In this document: piece after piece, positions 11,269 to 24,100 of the stretch
Layout: the number at the start of each line of letters is the position of its first letter
Numbering within the stretch: the stretch's first letter is position 1
Assembly: GCA_004794785.1 (NCBI GenBank)
Contig: SJOL01006493.1
Span: 665,112-729,111 of the forward strand
DNA from: Opisthorchis felineus
Lineage: Eukaryota; Platyhelminthes; Trematoda; Opisthorchiida; Opisthorchiidae
Reading direction: 5' to 3'
DNA length: 64,000 bases
Notes under the pieces: generated by a model
Told to the model about the DNA's origin: nothing
Databases searched by the model: none
What the model saw: only the letters and a program-made list of their open reading frames with translations
Translations under genes and position numbers: made by a program

Positions 11269-11537
11269 CAGTATCAAACTTGGTAATGTGTTGAAATATT
11301 GGTAGCTCGGGTGAGTTTATTGGTTGTTGATCAGGTGGCTGTTGATCTGTTCGCCGAGCTTGGCAATTGGCTTGCAAACGTTTCGTCACCATACGAGGAG
11401 ACATCATCAGTACGCAGTTGGGTGCGCAACTGCGCACTGATGATGTCTCCTCGTATGGTGACGAAACGTTTGCAAGCCAATTGCCAAGCTCGGCGAACAG
11501 ATCAACAGCCACCTGATCAACAACCAGTATCAAACTT
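11269..11537. repeat. Large hairpin element with 13-bp flanking duplication
   Basis: The left arm 11321-11420 and right arm 11427-11526 are reverse complements over 100 bp with one mismatch (11412 against 11435), around a 6-bp loop. The unit is bracketed by the exact direct repeat CAGTATCAAACTT at 11269-11281 and 11525-11537, which looks like a target-site duplication. Its single-stranded left shoulder (TTGGTAGCTCGGGTGAG, near 11299) resembles sequence at 37.9 and 40.4 kb. Both strands carry small open frames, but these follow from the inverted repeat. No protein-coding capacity or terminal repeat of a known DNA transposon was recognised. Confidence 0.9.
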
Positions 11538-11804
11538 TTGACTCAAAGGCTTAAGGTGGGATACCTCATGCAAACCTTGATGTGGGCAACATGAAACTAT
11601 CATTTACCGTCGTGGCAGCAGCAGTCCTGAATGGTTTATTACGTTGTTGGGCTGACCAAAGTCTGCACACGGCCGACTGCTCGGTCCACCTTGTTTGGGA
11701 CCCGCCAGTTAGTCGCCTATCGAATAGACCATCCGGTTTTCAGTTTGAGTGGTAGGTTAAATTTATGTTGAATGGGGATTCGAACTAATGCAGTAATAGT
11801 ACTG

Positions 11805-11978
11805 GTCCAGTTGTGGTACCATTTCGGTGTGTAGCTGCTATGCAGCCAGAAGAAGGTACGAGGACACTGCCAGGTTGCCCAAGCCTGGAGGGGAGCGATC
11901 AAGAAACCAGGGTCGGTTTCCAACCCCATCTTCCAGTCGTCGACTTCACGAACTAACCACTGAGACGTTTAGAATGCG
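11805..11978 (-). mobile_element. tRNA-derived SINE, antisense
   Basis: The minus strand reads the tRNA-like head (TCAGTGGTTAGTTCGTGAAG), a B-box variant (GGTTGGAAACC) and then the family body CCAGGCTTGGGCAACCTGGC and ACACCGAAATGGTACCACAAC. It lies upstream of POLE2. Confidence 0.75.
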
Positions 11979-12329
11979 TCCGAGAACGAGTTAGAAGAGA
12001 GTCCGACTTATCGAAGATAAACGTTCTACTTGCCCAAGAACAAGCGTGGATGAGCTGAAATGTACATCCAAAGATTCAGTACGAGTGTGTAGGATGATTA
12101 TAATAATAAGCAGACAACAATCACGGTACATCTATAGCTCACTTTCGATCTGCGGATCGAACACTACAGGAAAGTCGAGCTCCTGTTTGGATGGGCATCT
12201 GGATGCTCTTCCGGAATCTACTTAGCGTACGAGCTGTTGCACAGTTCTGTCGTGAACATATACAATAGGTACGCGGACTGGCTGTGGACTTGGTTCTGTC
12301 TTCCCAATACATTTGGAAATTCTATCTCA

Positions 12330-12590
12330 TTCTATCCAGTTCTATCTTATAAAAATACCGAACGGATCCGCGCTAGCTTAAAAACAACCAGTACACGGAA
12401 ATCTGGCTTACAAAATATAAAACTTGACTTGTTTTTCTGCCGCGATAATCGCGATAACGAATATTTTGTCGCTTTCAGAGCACCTCAAGTCCGTTGATTT
12501 CGTCACAACTCTGCGTGCTTATCTATCACAACGGCGATTAAAAGACGCACTCTTTGTCCTTGGCTGTATAAGCTCCAAATTCAGTAAGGA
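12330..12590 (+). promoter_or_regulatory. Presumed POLE2 upstream / 5' leader region
   Basis: A TATAAAAA string lies at 12348-12355. A pyrimidine-rich acceptor-like CGCTTTCAG ends at about 12479, roughly 110 nt before the inferred start codon. The second could be a cis- or spliced-leader trans-splice site, as trematodes use leader trans-splicing. Neither element is proven by sequence alone. Confidence 0.25.
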
Positions 12591-15500
12591 ATGGTGAGTT
12601 GATTTCCCATGGTTCTATCAGTCTCCATTTCAGAATGTGACCAGGGCGGATGTTGACAAGCCTTTTAAACTAAATGGACTGTTCCTGACCCCGGATGCGT
12701 CGGCCTACCTACTTCATATCGTGCAGCGCGTTGACTCTACAAAACGGCAGAAAGTTTTAAGACGCCTGGTTGAAACCATCCTGAAACAGAAAATCGATGA
12801 CACACGTATCACCAAGGTGTTGTGTGAGCAAGCTGTGAATGAATGTAAAGCCGATCGGAACGTGGACAACCCTATCCTGTTTGTGATAGACGCATTCGAG
12901 GTAGCTTGTCTCTGATCTCTCGACGTTGTACTCCTTTAGGTTCCCCGTTTTCATTACTCCAAGAGTTTGAAAAAGTTCATTCCCCTGGATAATTCGGATT
13001 TCGACGGCCAGTGGAATTCTCTGTTTCCCGCCTCATCGCAAGTCAAGTCCTTTTTGTATGCCAATCGGTATGAGGTATGTATGTTCAGAAAAGCTCACCC
13101 ACACGAGCGCTTTCATCTTTATTGGGACTCATCAAATGAGTATAGCGGGCTGGGACATGTGGACATTTTTGGCTAGATTTCCGTCGTTGTCATCATCTGT
13201 AAAAACGGCGTACTTGCACTACAGTGGGTATAGCTGCCACAGTTCCGTTCGCCGATGATTTGCGGAGGTGGGATAGATAGCTGCGCATTGGAGACGGTAG
13301 CTGATATAATTGATGCGTCAATTAAGAGGTGCCAGCGGACTTTTCATTGGGGAAATCGGGAGGGGAGCTATGCATTGGAAGCAACACCTTGGATGTGTGA
13401 GCGCCATTGAGGGCGCGACTTGACCATGTCTGACAATGTCTCTAACCATTGATGTATCCCGTCTCAGGGTTTTCGATCCAGGGAGACGGCAGTGACCAAC
13501 ACAGCAGATTTTTCTAGTAATGGCTTTCGTACTTCGTGGCAAATTTATTGCCTGACCTCCCCTGTCTCGTTCCCACCCTTCGAGTGGTTGTGCTGAAAGG
13601 GCTCTTCGAAGATGTCGGTCAACTGGCATACGGAGCACGTTGCCAAGCCAGCGCGTGATCGGCTCATCAATCATGGGCGAGTTTTTTCTTCCGGAAACCA
13701 TTCGACATACTTCAGCATTACTGATTCGTTGTTACCATGAGATTCGGCCAGCGATCCGAAGACGTCGATAGTTTTTTTACGCCCTCAGCGCGCAGCGGCC
13801 AGGTTCCTGACCCGTATAATAATATGGAGCGCACCGCAACATTCTATACCCTACCCTTGACGGATAAGCTGACGTCACGCCTACGCCACAGGTCTTCCCA
13901 ATCCGGATGGCTGTTTTAGGGCGATACATCTGGACCACACGTATACCGACCAGTTTATGTAGCCGATGTGATCACTTCCTCACAGGCCGTCAGTGTATAG
14001 TTCCGATGCCTTTACGCGCAATCCACTGCCTACCTTTCGCGATGAGACGTCTCCCACTGTGTTTGAAGCGACGAGAGACGCTTGTTGTCTGGTGCCGTTA
14101 AGAAGGGAGGTAAAGCATAATTTCAGGCTGTCCATTTTTACTCCAACGTGTGACGAATGTTTTCCAGCTAGTTCGCTGTCGTTCCCATCTGGGAAGCTAC
14201 TTGTTTCCGGTCAGCTACTTCATCAGTTTTGTCCTTTTCCGATGCTACTCTCCTTGGGCCTTTCTGCCTCAGGTCATCTATCAACACGTCTTGCGACATC
14301 AGTTATTTTCTCAAACCGCTGCACACGGTCATGTGGGTGCGAGTGGGTCTGTCAACTATCGAATTCGACCAATCGAATATTTGTTGGCCTCTGGATCGCG
14401 TATTGAATCAGCCATCGCACTTGGAATGCTGTGTCAACTCCGGGAAGGTATTTGGCATCTAGAGGACCCTACTGGTATTGTCCGTCTCGATCTGAAGGAA
14501 GCCGTTTTTCACGAGGTAGGTAGCTCCATGTCTGAGTCTGTGTTACAGTTTCGAGTGACTAATGAGAGGCTAAACATCAGTTTCTGTTTATTTTATAGGG
14601 CTTGTTTCCCGAAGGGTGTGTAGTCCTGGTTGAGGGCGCCTATGAAGACCAGATACTACACGTGATGGGAATGGGATTGCCTCCTTGCGAAATGAGTGAC
14701 GCCTCACGTCGTGCGTTCTGTGTAAGCAATCCCTTTGGAGGTGGATTGGCAGGAACTTTGGCCGCTCCACAAGACCCTAAGATGCATCGTCTTCTCATGA
14801 CCACACAGGTGAGATCGTCGAATGGCTCCGAGGGGTTTGTGTTTTCTAGCCCTGTCCTCACTTTTTGGATTTCTGCAGCAGTCTGTTTAGATGTCTGTTG
14901 AAGACCGTCCTTCCAGTTTTGTATCTTTTGTCAGAGAAGGACTGCAGAGTGGATCTCCCCCCTGATATTGCCAATAAATGTTCTTATTTGAGAAGTTAGT
15001 TCACTTCACGCCAACGTAGACGAGCTTTTCAAATATCAACCCTTCCTGACTATTTTACGTGGATATTCGGTGCCTCTCGATCGGCTCTCCCGAAACACTC
15101 CTCTTTGTGGTCAGGGCGTGTGTAAGCGACTTGAAACCAAGAGGTGATAATTAGCCGGCGATGCCGCTTTGGACGTCGTCGAGGTTGAATGTCAAGCGCC
15201 GGATCGGCTATCGGGGTAGCTAGCTTCTATGTTCAGAAGTTGGTACTGTACGTCAACCCAGACCCAATTTCACTCATATCTTCTGCTGTTTCACTTTTCT
15301 AAGGAAATGGCTTTTGTTTTTTTGCCCACCATACTTAAGGATCGGGTTTTTGTTTCTGAGCATAACTAGTTTCTTCTTCACTTCAGGCAGGTGCCGATGC
15401 CATGCTTGTTTTACTCGGCGAGACCCGACTGGACCAAGGAGACTGCCTTGAAAGATTGTCCACCTTATTTACCGGTTACAGCGCTTGTCCACCGGTGGCG

Positions 15501-17395
15501 TTCGTACTTACTGGGAACTTCCTCAGTCCAGATTCGAACGGTCGGAGTTGTGGGGAACGTGTAAGTCAGGATGAACCTTGCGTTAATCTGTAGGTCTAGA
15601 TTAACGTTTTTAACCTGATTTAACAGAATGCCACTTTTCAAATTTGCTTTCCTTTTGTTGCACCTTAGCTTTCGTGCCTGCGCTCCTTGCTGCGCCAACT
15701 CCTGTCCATCTACAAAAATGCCTTTCCGGATATAGATAGTCTGGGCCCCAGTCAATCTCCTCATCTGATCCTGATTCCTGGGCCTGATGACCCAGTCGGT
15801 GCACCCTCCCATTTGCTTCCTAAACGTGGCTTCCCCGCTGAACTAATTGTGGAATTTTTGGGACGCCAAGCAGATATGGCGGTCGAATGCCCTCCATGGC
15901 TTCACTTGGCATCCAACCCGTGCCGAATTCGGTTATACACCAGAGAGGTGGTCGTTTTTCGTGCGGACTACACACGCCTGCTTGTAAGACATTGTATCCA
16001 TCTCCCCACTCTTACGGGCCCCCAAGAAGAAAACACGGATAAAACAGGATCACAAGAAACGCAGGTATGCATCAGTCTCATCGAGCTGCATTGTTCGTCG
16101 CTTCGAAACCATATAAGTAGAAACATCGGAACGGTACTAATGCTAATAACTGTTCAGGTGTGATACCCTATTCATGTACAGCTGCCATGCGACCTGGAGG
16201 GAGCACGAGTACTGAGATACTGCCGAAGCCTAGGGAGTGGCAATTAATAGGCCAGGGTTGGATTCGAATCGCGGACCTTCCAGTCAACAGCTTTGTACCA
16301 ATCTATCTTGAGCTCGACCTACTTCATACTAAAACTTAGTGTTACAACTTTCACTATCACCGATTCGTCGATGTTTAAGACTACACGTGTTACAATCTCA
16401 TTTCAGAGATTGGATTATACCGGCATCTGGCGGTCACAGTTAAGGGATTTTGTTAGAACGAAGGAGGAAGAACCCTAAGTGGCTCAAATTCTTATCTGGG
16501 TTGCCAAGAAGTATATCCATCTTTGGTTGTAACCTTGCCATTCCAGTGCTTGACCTGGCATCCAACTGTCTCCTGTCATTCTGCCTTTTTATTTAACCTG
16601 TGGTCGATATATAAAACATTCGGCTTCCGAAGCAACGGGGATCAGGACATGGTAACAAGTTGTGGTATTTTGTTGAGAACGACTCAATAGGTCTTAGCCC
16701 GTCTTGGATGAGTAGTATATAGTGTATTTCGCTCAGTGGGCAGCACAGAAGTAACTGCTAACCACTTGTGGAGCCACTGTTTTTGTCTGTCAACAAAGGC
16801 ATGTGTGGTTGCGGGCCAATTGTTCCCGAACAGAAGGTAGACCTTTTCTGCTCCATTGACACTGCGAGAATCGGGAATCGCTAGAATTTTCTTCACCCTT
16901 AAAAGCCTTTCTCTTATCTACGTTTCGTCTGGAAACCTGGTAAGTCTCGTTGAGCATATTCATCTCCCGTGCACATAGCTACCTGAATCGTTACAATCAC
17001 CGGACAAAATTGACGACCTACCGGCCGACACGGCAATTGTCAAACCAGCCACCCCAGCGGCTCGCCTAGGTGTCGGTCTCGCTCGATGTTTGGCCAGTCA
17101 AGCTCACTTGCTACCCCTAATGGGCCACATAGCTCCAGTCTACTGGTCGTGGGATCAGGCATTGAGCCTGAACCCCCTGCCAAACCTAGTCGTGGCGGTC
17201 GAGCCTCAGGCACTGGCAGATCTAAATGCATCTACGGCCAACCCCATCCAGACTGGGAACTGTCGATTCATCAATCCCGGACAGTTTGGGCAAACAGTGG
17301 CAGCTGCAGATGGCAGTGGATTGCGAACAGAATACTCTTTCAAAGTATACTATGCACAAACTGGTGTAGTGGAGAACAGTTGTTTACCGGTTTGA
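12591..17395 (+). CDS. POLE2: DNA polymerase epsilon subunit 2 (B subunit)
   Basis: Non-catalytic B subunit of the leading-strand replicase DNA polymerase epsilon, acting in the nucleus with the catalytic subunit. Exons: 12591-12593, 12634-12900, 12940-13074, 14273-14515, 14599-14808, 15387-15560, 15669-16064 and 16979-17395, giving about 614 aa (human 527). Every junction is GT-AG and phase 0. The N-terminal helical domain is at about residues 10-90 (PFKLNGLFLTPDASAYLLHI). An OB-fold region follows (IALGMLCQLREGIWHLEDP, about 185-205). Next comes the inactive phosphoesterase-like domain, with TLFTGYSACPPVAFVLTGNF, LILIPGPDDP, NPCRIRLYTREVVVFR and, near the end, NCRFINPGQF. The start is inferred: an upstream stop, then an ATG lying directly against a 40-nt intron. 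Intron 3 holds an antisense RTE fragment and intron 7 a SINE. Confidence 0.93.
13318..13701 (-). mobile_element. RTE-like 3' fragment inside POLE2 intron 3
   Basis: The minus strand reads ITRWLGNVLRMPVDRHLRRA and then WERDRGGQAINLPRSTKAIT, the conserved C-terminal LGHVLRMP / RGGQ-TW region of the RTE-like elements here (compare 32569-33168). Only the last part of the coding region and some flank remain. It accounts for part of the 1.2-kb intron between 13075 and 14272. Confidence 0.75.
16158..16314 (-). mobile_element. tRNA-derived SINE in POLE2 intron 7
   Basis: The minus strand shows a B-box-like GGTCCGCGATTCGAATCC, then the family body TAGGCTTCGGCAGTATCTCAG and a degenerate GCAGCTGTACATGAAT end. 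It is antisense to POLE2. Confidence 0.7.
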
Positions 17396-18156
17396 GGCTC
17401 ATTCCACGTTTCGTCACGCTTATTATTCAACAACAGATTATGCTATTTTTTCTATGATTATAAACCCATTCTCCACTTTCTTCAAAGTTTGTGAAGAGGC
17501 CTTAAAGTGGCATCCGTTGTGCTGTGATGCGTAATGCAAGCTACAGAAAAGAGCGTTCACTTTCGGTTACGCTGATAGCCAATATACGCACAGAGCACTC
17601 GACTTTACCCGGTGTTCATGTGAAATGGGAATGCGGCTTTGCAGCAGAGTTGCAATTCAGAGGCTTAATTATCGAAACCGGAAGCAAGTCGTCCATATGG
17701 TAGATATTACTAAACTATTAGGGTGACTGCCGGCGTAGCCCCCACCCCCAATAGATAAATGGGCGTAACTACGAGTATCAGATATCTTCTATTCCCAAAT
17801 ACCAATTTTTCCAGCAGTAACGGTAGGAAAGATTTGTCACTTCTTGCACTTGTCACTTCCACAACCGAGATGGACAGGGCGAGGTACGAGGTCAACGTCA
17901 TCATGGTGAATTGAATCTTACGTTCTCAGCATTCCCGTTTGTCATCGAACCTCTGTTCTGCTTGACGGCTGAGCTAGAACGTATACCTAGGGTATAATGC
18001 GAAGGGAAGGGTGCCCCAAGTCGCTTAGAACGAACCGCGCATCATCCTCCGATTGCCACTGAAATAATTAAGTCCCACTGACAGCATGCTGCGTGGTTTA
18101 ACAATAAGAAGGCATATATGTACAATAATTACATAAGGAGCGGCGGCTGTTTTGAA
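17396..18156. other. Convergent intergenic region POLE2 / kanadaptin
   Basis: Both genes must terminate within these 761 bp. I find no canonical AATAAA for either. A TATAAA variant (about 17459-17464) could serve POLE2, and nothing comparable is obvious for kanadaptin. No coding sequence is recognised. Confidence 0.5.
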
Positions 18157-21100
18157 TCAATAGCCAAACTTGGCATTCAGTGCCGTAATTCCGTCCCCTT
18201 CTTGATCTGCATAGGAGACAGAGAAAGCAAAAAAACGTTTGAATTTGCGAAGTAAATGTGGAATAAGTGGATAGTAATGGAAAGCCGAGCTATCATATTA
18301 GTTTGCTCTAGTATGTGAGAAAGCGGTGCAACTCATGGTTATATGCGAGTTAGGTACTTTATCTGTACGGAAATTGATACATTTAAGGCTACGGACCAAT
18401 GTTTGGTCGCACACAGAATGATTGATGAAAACCTCAAAGTAGCCTCTCTCTCTGGAAAACAGCTTTTCTAGCTGGTCTCTTGAGCTTTTTCTTAATGATT
18501 CCCTTAGAAGGGGCTGACTGTGATTGTTGGGAGAAGCCACCAACTTACAGAATGTGTAGTTTTTGTTGGAGTTATATCCTTAGACTAAATTATTATGGGG
18601 GCCATCTGAGCGCTCGCCCCACTGGTTGCCAAATCAGACGGCCCATCACAATACGATAGTTTATAGAGTTTGCCTGAATAACTTATCCAACGTTGGTCAG
18701 TGAACATCAGTATTTGGCATATCTGTAATAACACCTTGCAATCTGGGTGTTCCTTGACTCCAAGAGGACGTTCAGTTCTGCCTATTCGTTCGTGTCAGTA
18801 CTCTCGTACACCAAGATGGGTCTCAGAAGTTCGTGAATATCACACGCTGTTTGCATTCGCTGACTTGTGAGTTTGCACAGGTGTACGGAAAAACATCGTA
18901 AACGAGAAATGTAGTTGGGTATCCCATGAAAACCAAATTGATATGCAAATGAGTGTATTTCGCTGATGTACTACGAGCTCTTCAGAAGTTTCTCTACAAG
19001 CAGTAATGTCACACAAGTACGCTGATTCCCTCCATTTGATTTTATTTTTGTTATTGGTGAGATAATAGCATTATGAAGCCCCTCAACACATGCTTCGCAC
19101 AAAAAGTGCATAGCCACGATGGATATGGGTCCACTCCCTCTCTATGTTTGGCTGGAGACACTGAAATATATGGCGGATAATCTATGCCAGTGGTGTTCAT
19201 GTCATCGGTTTCCGTCCAGATTGTCTGATCGTCGGAGGTGTAGGCACTTCTTGCGTTTGTGATAGACTAACGCCGAGTCGATCTTCCTGTACCCTGTCTC
19301 ATTGTTCAAATAAATTGATACGATTGTAAGGCAATGAAGCACCGGTGCTGCTGTCAGTCGGGATGGTTTATAATGACACCTATTTCAAACGGCTGTGCAC
19401 GTGCAGCTTCGCAGCACTATCACTTGTCGGAAACAATACACTTCGGGGGCTCATAATTGCATCACCATAAACAAGAATCTACGTGCCGATTTAATTCTGT
19501 CATCGGTGTCTGACTCGTTACGCAAATTCTGCAGTCTGGAAAGTACCACATAATAAGCTGACATAACATTGCATAGGTAAGGACTGGTGCTTAAAGCACA
19601 CTGATGCAGATCAGTCAAAAGAACAAGTTATACACTTCCTGGTAAATACATCGTCAGAAATGCGAAAGTTTCAAAAGTCGAGAAGCAACATTTAACCACA
19701 TACACTGTAGGAGTCTATCGTGAGCCTCGCAGTAGGATTCTGACGTGAAAGAGTTTGGCACTCAGAATCGGATAGAGATAATTTTGATTGTTTGTGTGAG
19801 TGGTTGTGACAGTGAGAATGTGGAAGTAGAATCATCGACAGAATAGATTTATGGAAGATATCGGTTGTAGATCAGAGGGTGGAGCCACTAACCACAAGTG
19901 AAAAAGCTAAGTAACGTTCTGATCAGTTCACAACAGGTGGAGGTCGAGTCATCCTACGGCACACGGTACTCGGTTCGTGGGTGTCAAAGCGCGTTAGTTC
20001 TGCCATCACAAAGAGAGCTCACTCAGTTAGAGTATCCATAAAAGCTTTCCTTGTCATCTAGACCACAGTGCGCGATCACTCAGGTGGTCGTTCTTGGGGA
20101 ACGTTATATTGTCCTACACGTTCATCAATGCAAAATACAACGAGAACATCTTGGTATATTACGCCCCAGGTGGGTGGTACCGCTACTTTAACTGTCAAGC
20201 ACAGTCTGGAAGTGAGTTAACGCACAAAACTACCCCATTTTTTTACACAATAGGGTTTCCTAATACAGTACTCCTCCCAGTAGGGATCACGCGTGGGACC
20301 TGATGATTGATGGTGTTTTCGTACCCTTTTCGAAAACTGGGATGACGGTCAATGGGCTCCATTCGAATGATATTCCGTCTTCGCTTCAAATCTTCTGAAG
20401 TATGGTCGTCAGACTGTTCACTAGGACCTCACCACCTTCTTTGAGGAGTACGGGGTGTAGGCCATCCGCGTCAGGCGCCTTGTTGCGTTGGAGGATTGAC
20501 ATTTCACGCTGGATTTCGGTTGTTGACGGCTGGCTGGTGTATATGTTCCACTCAGGCCCGCTGGGTTCTTCCAGCGGTTGTGTTGGATACCAGATGAACT
20601 GTTGTTTGAAGTGTTCAGCCCATCGCTCAAGGCAACGATTGAGGGAGTGAATTACCGTTCCGTATTTTCGTGTATTGTTTCACTGACACCTGTTTTCCTT
20701 TGACTGGTTGATCGAATCGGCTGAAAGAGGGCGCGGCTGTTGCCTGCAGCAAAAGCCTCCTCCATCTCCTCGGACTTCGAAATCCACCAGCATTCTCTGT
20801 TGTTCTTCAGGCTCCTGATTATCCGGTGTTTGAGGGATCTGAGTGCGTCATCACAGTTGCTCGTTGCTGGTACGGCCTTTTTGGCAGCAATAAGATCTGC
20901 TGGTGATTTAATCGAGCCGGATGGCTCGGAAAAACAGTTCCGAAAATTGAGAGCATAGCTTCTTTAATTCGCTTACATTCAAACTCCAAGCAGTCTTCGT
21001 CATCCGCATGACCGTGCGTCTCCAGTAGCTTTCTAGGCAGTTCAGCTCCATACACTTGAGCTACTGAAACTTTTCGAAGTGGACTAATCAAACTGTTGGG

Positions 21101-24100
21101 CTTTGGCACGCGTAATGCTGATGGAAAGCGAGGTGAGAACCGAGCCCGCACAATGGCATGATCAGAGTCAAGTTGCACACTCCAGAAGAACGACCATCTT
21201 TAATTGGGGCTCCCCATCAGTAACTGATAGCCACCTGGTCCAACTGAGTTCATGACTGCCGTGCGGTTGGTGGCCTCCAAGTAACTCGATAGGAGCGTTT
21301 GTGTTGGAGGGTCTACTGGCCAGCAACAGACGGCCATCAGCACACAACTAAAGCAGTCGCTCCCCATTATCCGCACGCTGAGCACCGACTCAAAATCTAC
21401 CACCTAACTGTGCTTCCTCCGGACTTATTCGGCCAACTTGAGCAATCATATCACCCGTCAGGATTACGATATCCGGCCTTCTTGCTGACAGAGGCAGGCG
21501 TGACAGATTTTGATAAAACACTCTCAGTCTCAGAACTGCTCTGTCGGGGCATATGCCGATACAACAAATAAACACCGTTCATTGCATCGACCTGCATTGA
21601 GCCAGACAACCACACAGCGCAAAGACGACTGCTAACTGGGATCCAGTCCAGTAAGGCGCTTTCAGCCTCGTGACTGAGTGCAACTCCCACATCGTAGATA
21701 TAACGCACCAGATACGCGAACAGTGGAATGTAAAACAGCTGAGGTGCCCGACCGGGATGGGGTCTTGCATGCATGTTTTGGAAACCACATACATTGACAG
21801 AGAGAGGAAGCAAGCTTCCAACAAGAGATGCCTGTTGCCAATTTGACATAGAGTACGGACATTAGAGGCTGCAACGAGGATCAGATCTTCTGAGGTTAGT
21901 AAGTGATTATATTTGATTATTTTTCCGGGCGCGGTTTATACACTGAACGTTGGCTAGTGGAGTGGCAGATGGGTTGGTCATATTGCATCATTCGACGGGT
22001 GTGGATGGGGTGTAGGGGAAGTCCGGTGAGCGGTGAACTGCAAGGGCGAATGGCACTTCCCGGTTGCCCAAGCCGAAGAGGGCTTGGTGAAAGTACCTAA
22101 CCTTTAGCCCCTGACTCAAAAGTCACGCCAACAAGGCAGTGGGATGGTGTAGGGTTTTGTTCGGGGATCCTGCCCCTAGCCTCTGACTCAAACGTCTGGA
22201 CCGCGAGGCAGCGGCTGTTAGCGTTTTCTTGGGGGACCCATCCCGGAGCCAATGACTCAGTAGCCTGACTCGCTTGGTTGTGGGGGCCAGTCTGGCCGAG
22301 GACGCAGGGAGTAAGGCATTACTGTCTCACCCCTAACGCAGCTGCGCACAGCAGCCGGCTTTGAGCAGCACTGGACTATTTGGTTTTAAAAATATTTTAA
22401 GTTCATTGAATAAAGCGCCAGGGAACGGAGTGTGCGGTTTTTTGGGCCGACCTTTCCTAATTCGTCCTCAAGGGAAGGCAGCATCGTTGCTCCCACAGAT
22501 ATGGACACACTGGTCGCCTCACTGACGTCGCACTCCTATCGCAGAGGACCGCCTCGTAATACGATTCCTCGCTGTTCTTCGTCGGGCCGCTCCCCTTTGG
22601 CCTTCCTGGCATGGTTGAACCAGCCAGCATAGCCGGCGGGATCATTGCAGCACAGAAGCCCGACCACCAAGACAGAGTGACAGCTTTAGGATATCAATAA
22701 ACGGTCATCCTTATGCTGTACGCCTGTCTGGTTCACTTAATTCGACCAGCAGTTCGATGCGACCAACGAAATTCGTCGTATGAGCACACGCTCCGATAAG
22801 TGGAAACTGAGAAAGATAGCTTTTATCGAGGTCTGTCACGAATGCATCGATCAACAAAAAGGACGGCTTTTGCCATCCTGACGACTAATATGAACGTTGA
22901 AGCCTGACGACTAAGCCCGGGGAAAGCACATTCGGGTGGTTGATTCGCGGTCGGCTTTTAAGACTGCGTACCCAAGACGTCCAACTCGAGCAAATGAACA
23001 GTCGATCTCATGAAGGTCAGCAGCCCCAATTAAGGCCAGAAAAAACATACGAGCAACAGGCAACTATGGTGCTGTACACAGATCCTTAAATCGCCAGATA
23101 AGGCTCTCGCTGAAGGGAACGGTCGCACCGTATTCCACACGATTCGATCAACTGGACAAAAGAGGACAGGTATCGGTGAAACGATTTGCAAAAAAGGCAG
23201 AACAGCATTTCATTCAGAGAACGATCGTCTAGAGCAATGTGCTGAACACTTCAAGAGTGACTCAGCAGGATTTTCTCGACATAGGTTCTGAGAGAACCCA
23301 AGGATTCCGAATGGAACGTTGAAACCAGCTCTCTATAGGAACAGAAATCCAACACGACAAGGTCCCGGATCGGGATGTTTTGCACCCTGCAGTCTTCAAA
23401 GATTATCGAAATTTAGTGAGCAGTCTGAAGACTACACTACAAACAATTTGTAACGAAAACAGAACACCGGTGGAATGGAGCGCTTTGACAGCGATTCCGA
23501 TCATCAAAAAGGGGCAAGAACCTTATGCTAGTTATGATGACACCAGCCTGGTAGCCATAGCAACCAACGTGTCCTCTGTCATTGTCTTGCACATATTGAT
23601 CGATTATAAAGAGAACGAAATTCGCGAGAATCACTCAGGGTTGCGCCCTAATCAAAGATCATACCTTTCGTTTGTAGCAGGTGCTCGAACAACGCCACTC
23701 TTCCTGATATGAAGGCTACTGTTGACTGCGTCGATTATCAGACACTGTGACAGTGTCCTGCGATCAGCTGTGCCTTCTAAATGTACGCTGGCTCTTGTGG
23801 GCGCATGCGAGCTTACAATAAGCTTTCATCTAAGTTCACGCCCACCGGTATGAGACGAAGTTTCCCTGTCTTACCATTCCTCTTCCTCAGTGATATGCTG
23901 CTTGAAACTTCCCTGCGAGCTTCTGAAACGTCGAGGATCGAAATGCTCCCCGGGCGTATGCAGACGGTATTGCTACTCTTGTTGCAGATCCTTTGGGAAC
24001 GCAAGTTATCTTGAATAACCTGAATAGTTCTGTCGCACGTTTTGGTGTACGCTTCGCAGCTGCAAGTGCTAAAGTGATGCTACAAGATTTGACGGTATCA

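Noticed and set aside
11195..11541. Overlapping frames on both strands that share VDQVAVDLFAELGNWLANVSS
   Set aside because: They are the automatic result of the inverted repeat being read from either side, not two genes.
14150..14272. Extension of POLE2 exon 4 upstream through an open frame
   Set aside because: Alignment to the family goes directly from the end of exon 3 (YANRYE) to VIYQHVLRHQLF, and a CAG acceptor precedes the latter.
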